The position numbers and the translations under genes were made by a program. Below the pieces are notes generated by a model. The model had not been told where the DNA came from, did no database searches, and worked only from the letters and a program-made list of their open reading frames with translations. Source: Lysobacter niastensis (GTDB lineage Bacteria > Pseudomonadota > Gammaproteobacteria > Xanthomonadales > Xanthomonadaceae). From it: a DNA stretch of 64,000 nucleotides. Where the stretch lies: NCBI RefSeq assembly GCF_015453285.1, contig NZ_JADLZT010000010.1:102208-166207 (forward strand), read 5' to 3'. Each line of letters begins with the position of its first letter. Positions within the stretch are counted from its first letter, which is position 1. Positions 63,000 through 64,000 of this stretch are shown here, one piece after another.

Positions 63000-63971
63000 T
63001 CAACGCTCCCGCTCGGCGGCCGCGCGCGTGTCGTCGTGCAGCACCTGGACCAGGCGCAGCATGTCCGCTGGCACCGGCGCGCTGCAGCGGATCGCCTCGC
63101 CGCTGACCGGATGCTGGAACTCCAGCGTCTCGGCATGCAGCGCCTGGCGTTTGAAGCCACGCAGTTCGGCGATCAGTTCCTCGGTCGCGCCCTTGGGGAG
63201 CTTCAGCGGACCGCCGTACAGCGGATCGCCGACGATGGGATGCTTCAGATGCGCCATGTGCACGCGGATCTGGTGGGTGCGGCCGGTTTCGAGTCGGCAT
63301 TCCAGCAGCGTGTGCGCGCGGAAGCGCTCGCGCAGGCGGAAGTGGGTCACCGCATCGCGGCCATCCTCGCGCACGGCCATGCGGATGCGGTCGCGCGGAT
63401 GGCGGTCGATCGGCGCATTGGCGGTGCCGCCCGAGACCAGCGAACCGACCACGATTGCAAGGTACTGGCGGTGCACTTCGCGCGAAGACAACTGCTCGAC
63501 AAGCGCCGTGTGGGCCTGCAGCGTGCGCGCGACCACCATGACGCCGGACGTGTCCTTGTCCAGCCGGTGCACGATGCCGGCGCGCGGCAAGGTGTTGAGC
63601 GAGGGATCGCGATGCAGCAGCGCGTTGACCAGCGTGCCGGCCGGATTGCCGGCGCCGGGGTGGACGACCAGGCCCGGCGGCTTGTTGATGACGATGACGT
63701 GCTCGTCCTCGTAGAGCACGTCGAGCGCGATGTCCTCGGGCTCGGAATGCGTCTGGACCTCGAGGGCGGCATTCAGGGTGACGATCTCGCCGCCACGGAC
63801 CGGATCGCGCGGGCGGACCTCGCGTCCGTCCAGCCGGGCGTCGCCCGACTTGATCCAGGTCGCCAGCCGCGAACGTGAGAAATCAGGGAACAGCTCGGCC
63901 AGGACGGCATCGAAGCGGCGCCCGGCGGCGCTATCGGGGACGGTGGCCTGCAGGGGCGTGGCGGAAGTCAT
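63000..63971 (-). CDS. rluD: 23S rRNA pseudouridine synthase RluD
   Basis: A 323-residue enzyme that makes pseudouridines 1911, 1915 and 1917 of helix 69 in 23S rRNA in E. coli. An N-terminal S4 RNA-binding domain ([18 protein letters not shown]) precedes the catalytic domain with [12 protein letters not shown], where Asp138 is the catalytic residue, and [10 protein letters not shown]. Length matches E. coli RluD (326). It is the first visible gene of the operon rluD–pgeF–DUF4166–DCC–DUF3574; the window ends 29 bases upstream of its start. Confidence 0.95.
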   Translation of the reverse strand: MTSATPLQATVPDSAAGRRFDAVLAELFPDFSRSRLATWIKSGDARLDGREVRPRDPVRGGEIVTLNAALEVQTHSEPEDIALDVLYEDEHVIVINKPPGLVVHPGAGNPAGTLVNALLHRDPSLNTLPRAGIVHRLDKDTSGVMVVARTLQAHTALVEQLSSREVHRQYLAIVVGSLVSGGTANAPIDRHPRDRIRMAVREDGRDAVTHFRLRERFRAHTLLECRLETGRTHQIRVHMAHLKHPIVGDPLYGGPLKLPKGATEELIAELRGFKRQALHAETLEFQHPVSGEAIRCSAPVPADMLRLVQVLHDDTRAAAERER

Positions 63972-64000
63972 GGGAGGGGGTGGGTTCAGGGCGGGTACGT

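Overview
The window is a dense, high-GC chromosomal segment of a gammaproteobacterium, most likely of the Lysobacter/Xanthomonas group (Xanthomonadaceae). That placement is inferred from protein flavour and from the linked blocks ruv–kup–tol–pal–que and otsB–GH15–otsA, not from a marker gene. I recognise 53 protein loci, one of them broken by a stop codon, and one tRNA-Lys. I see no rRNA, CRISPR array, insertion sequence, integrase or prophage gene.

Layout. 1–9.5 kb: PBP1b (mrcB), a two-domain glycosyltransferase, a membrane TPR protein, relA with a lost hydrolase motif, and two divergent paralogous small exported proteins of unknown function. 9.5–17.2 kb: the helicase hrpA divergent from dps, then recQ, a PilZ protein and a DUF4019 protein. 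17.3–26.4 kb: a surface/accessory stretch with a 1447-residue trimeric autotransporter adhesin, a secreted subtilisin-like protease, a membrane sensor histidine kinase and its probable OmpR-type response regulator. The regulator is interrupted by an in-frame TAG. A 416-bp spacer between protease and kinase carries five copies of ATGTCG/CGACAT.

26.7–42.5 kb: a minus-strand run of 18 genes ending at tRNA-Lys. In transcription order: aspS, a small acidic protein, GNAT, an alpha/beta hydrolase, yebC, ruvC, ruvA, kup, ruvB, ybgC, tolQ, tolR, tolA, tolB, pal, cpoB, queE, queC. It joins tRNA charging, Holliday-junction processing, potassium uptake, the Tol-Pal envelope machine and queuosine-precursor synthesis. 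Several junctions overlap by a few bases.

42.6–50.1 kb: two exported DUF3011 proteins with four related cysteine modules, an FmdB-type zinc ribbon, a PhzF-type isomerase, an ABC-F ATPase, a Kef-type antiporter and YceH. 50.2–64 kb: clpB with a good sigma-32-type promoter; a trehalose/glucan cluster (otsB, GH15, otsA); glyoxalase I; an NCS2-like permease; an inner-membrane-anchored OmpA protein with an unusual YidB-like N-terminus; and a compact operon rluD–pgeF–DUF4166–DCC–DUF3574 with 4–11 base overlaps.

Five intergenic places carry related CTCTCCCGC/GCGGGAGAG hairpins, and one carries an ATTCCC-N8-GGGAAT element. The points most worth following are the broken regulator with its candidate operator cluster, the YidB–BON–OmpA architecture, the calcium-loop-like insert in the adhesin, the paralogous unknown exported pair, and the DUF3011 cysteine-module pair. 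I did not find a clear-cut new defence or mobile system.
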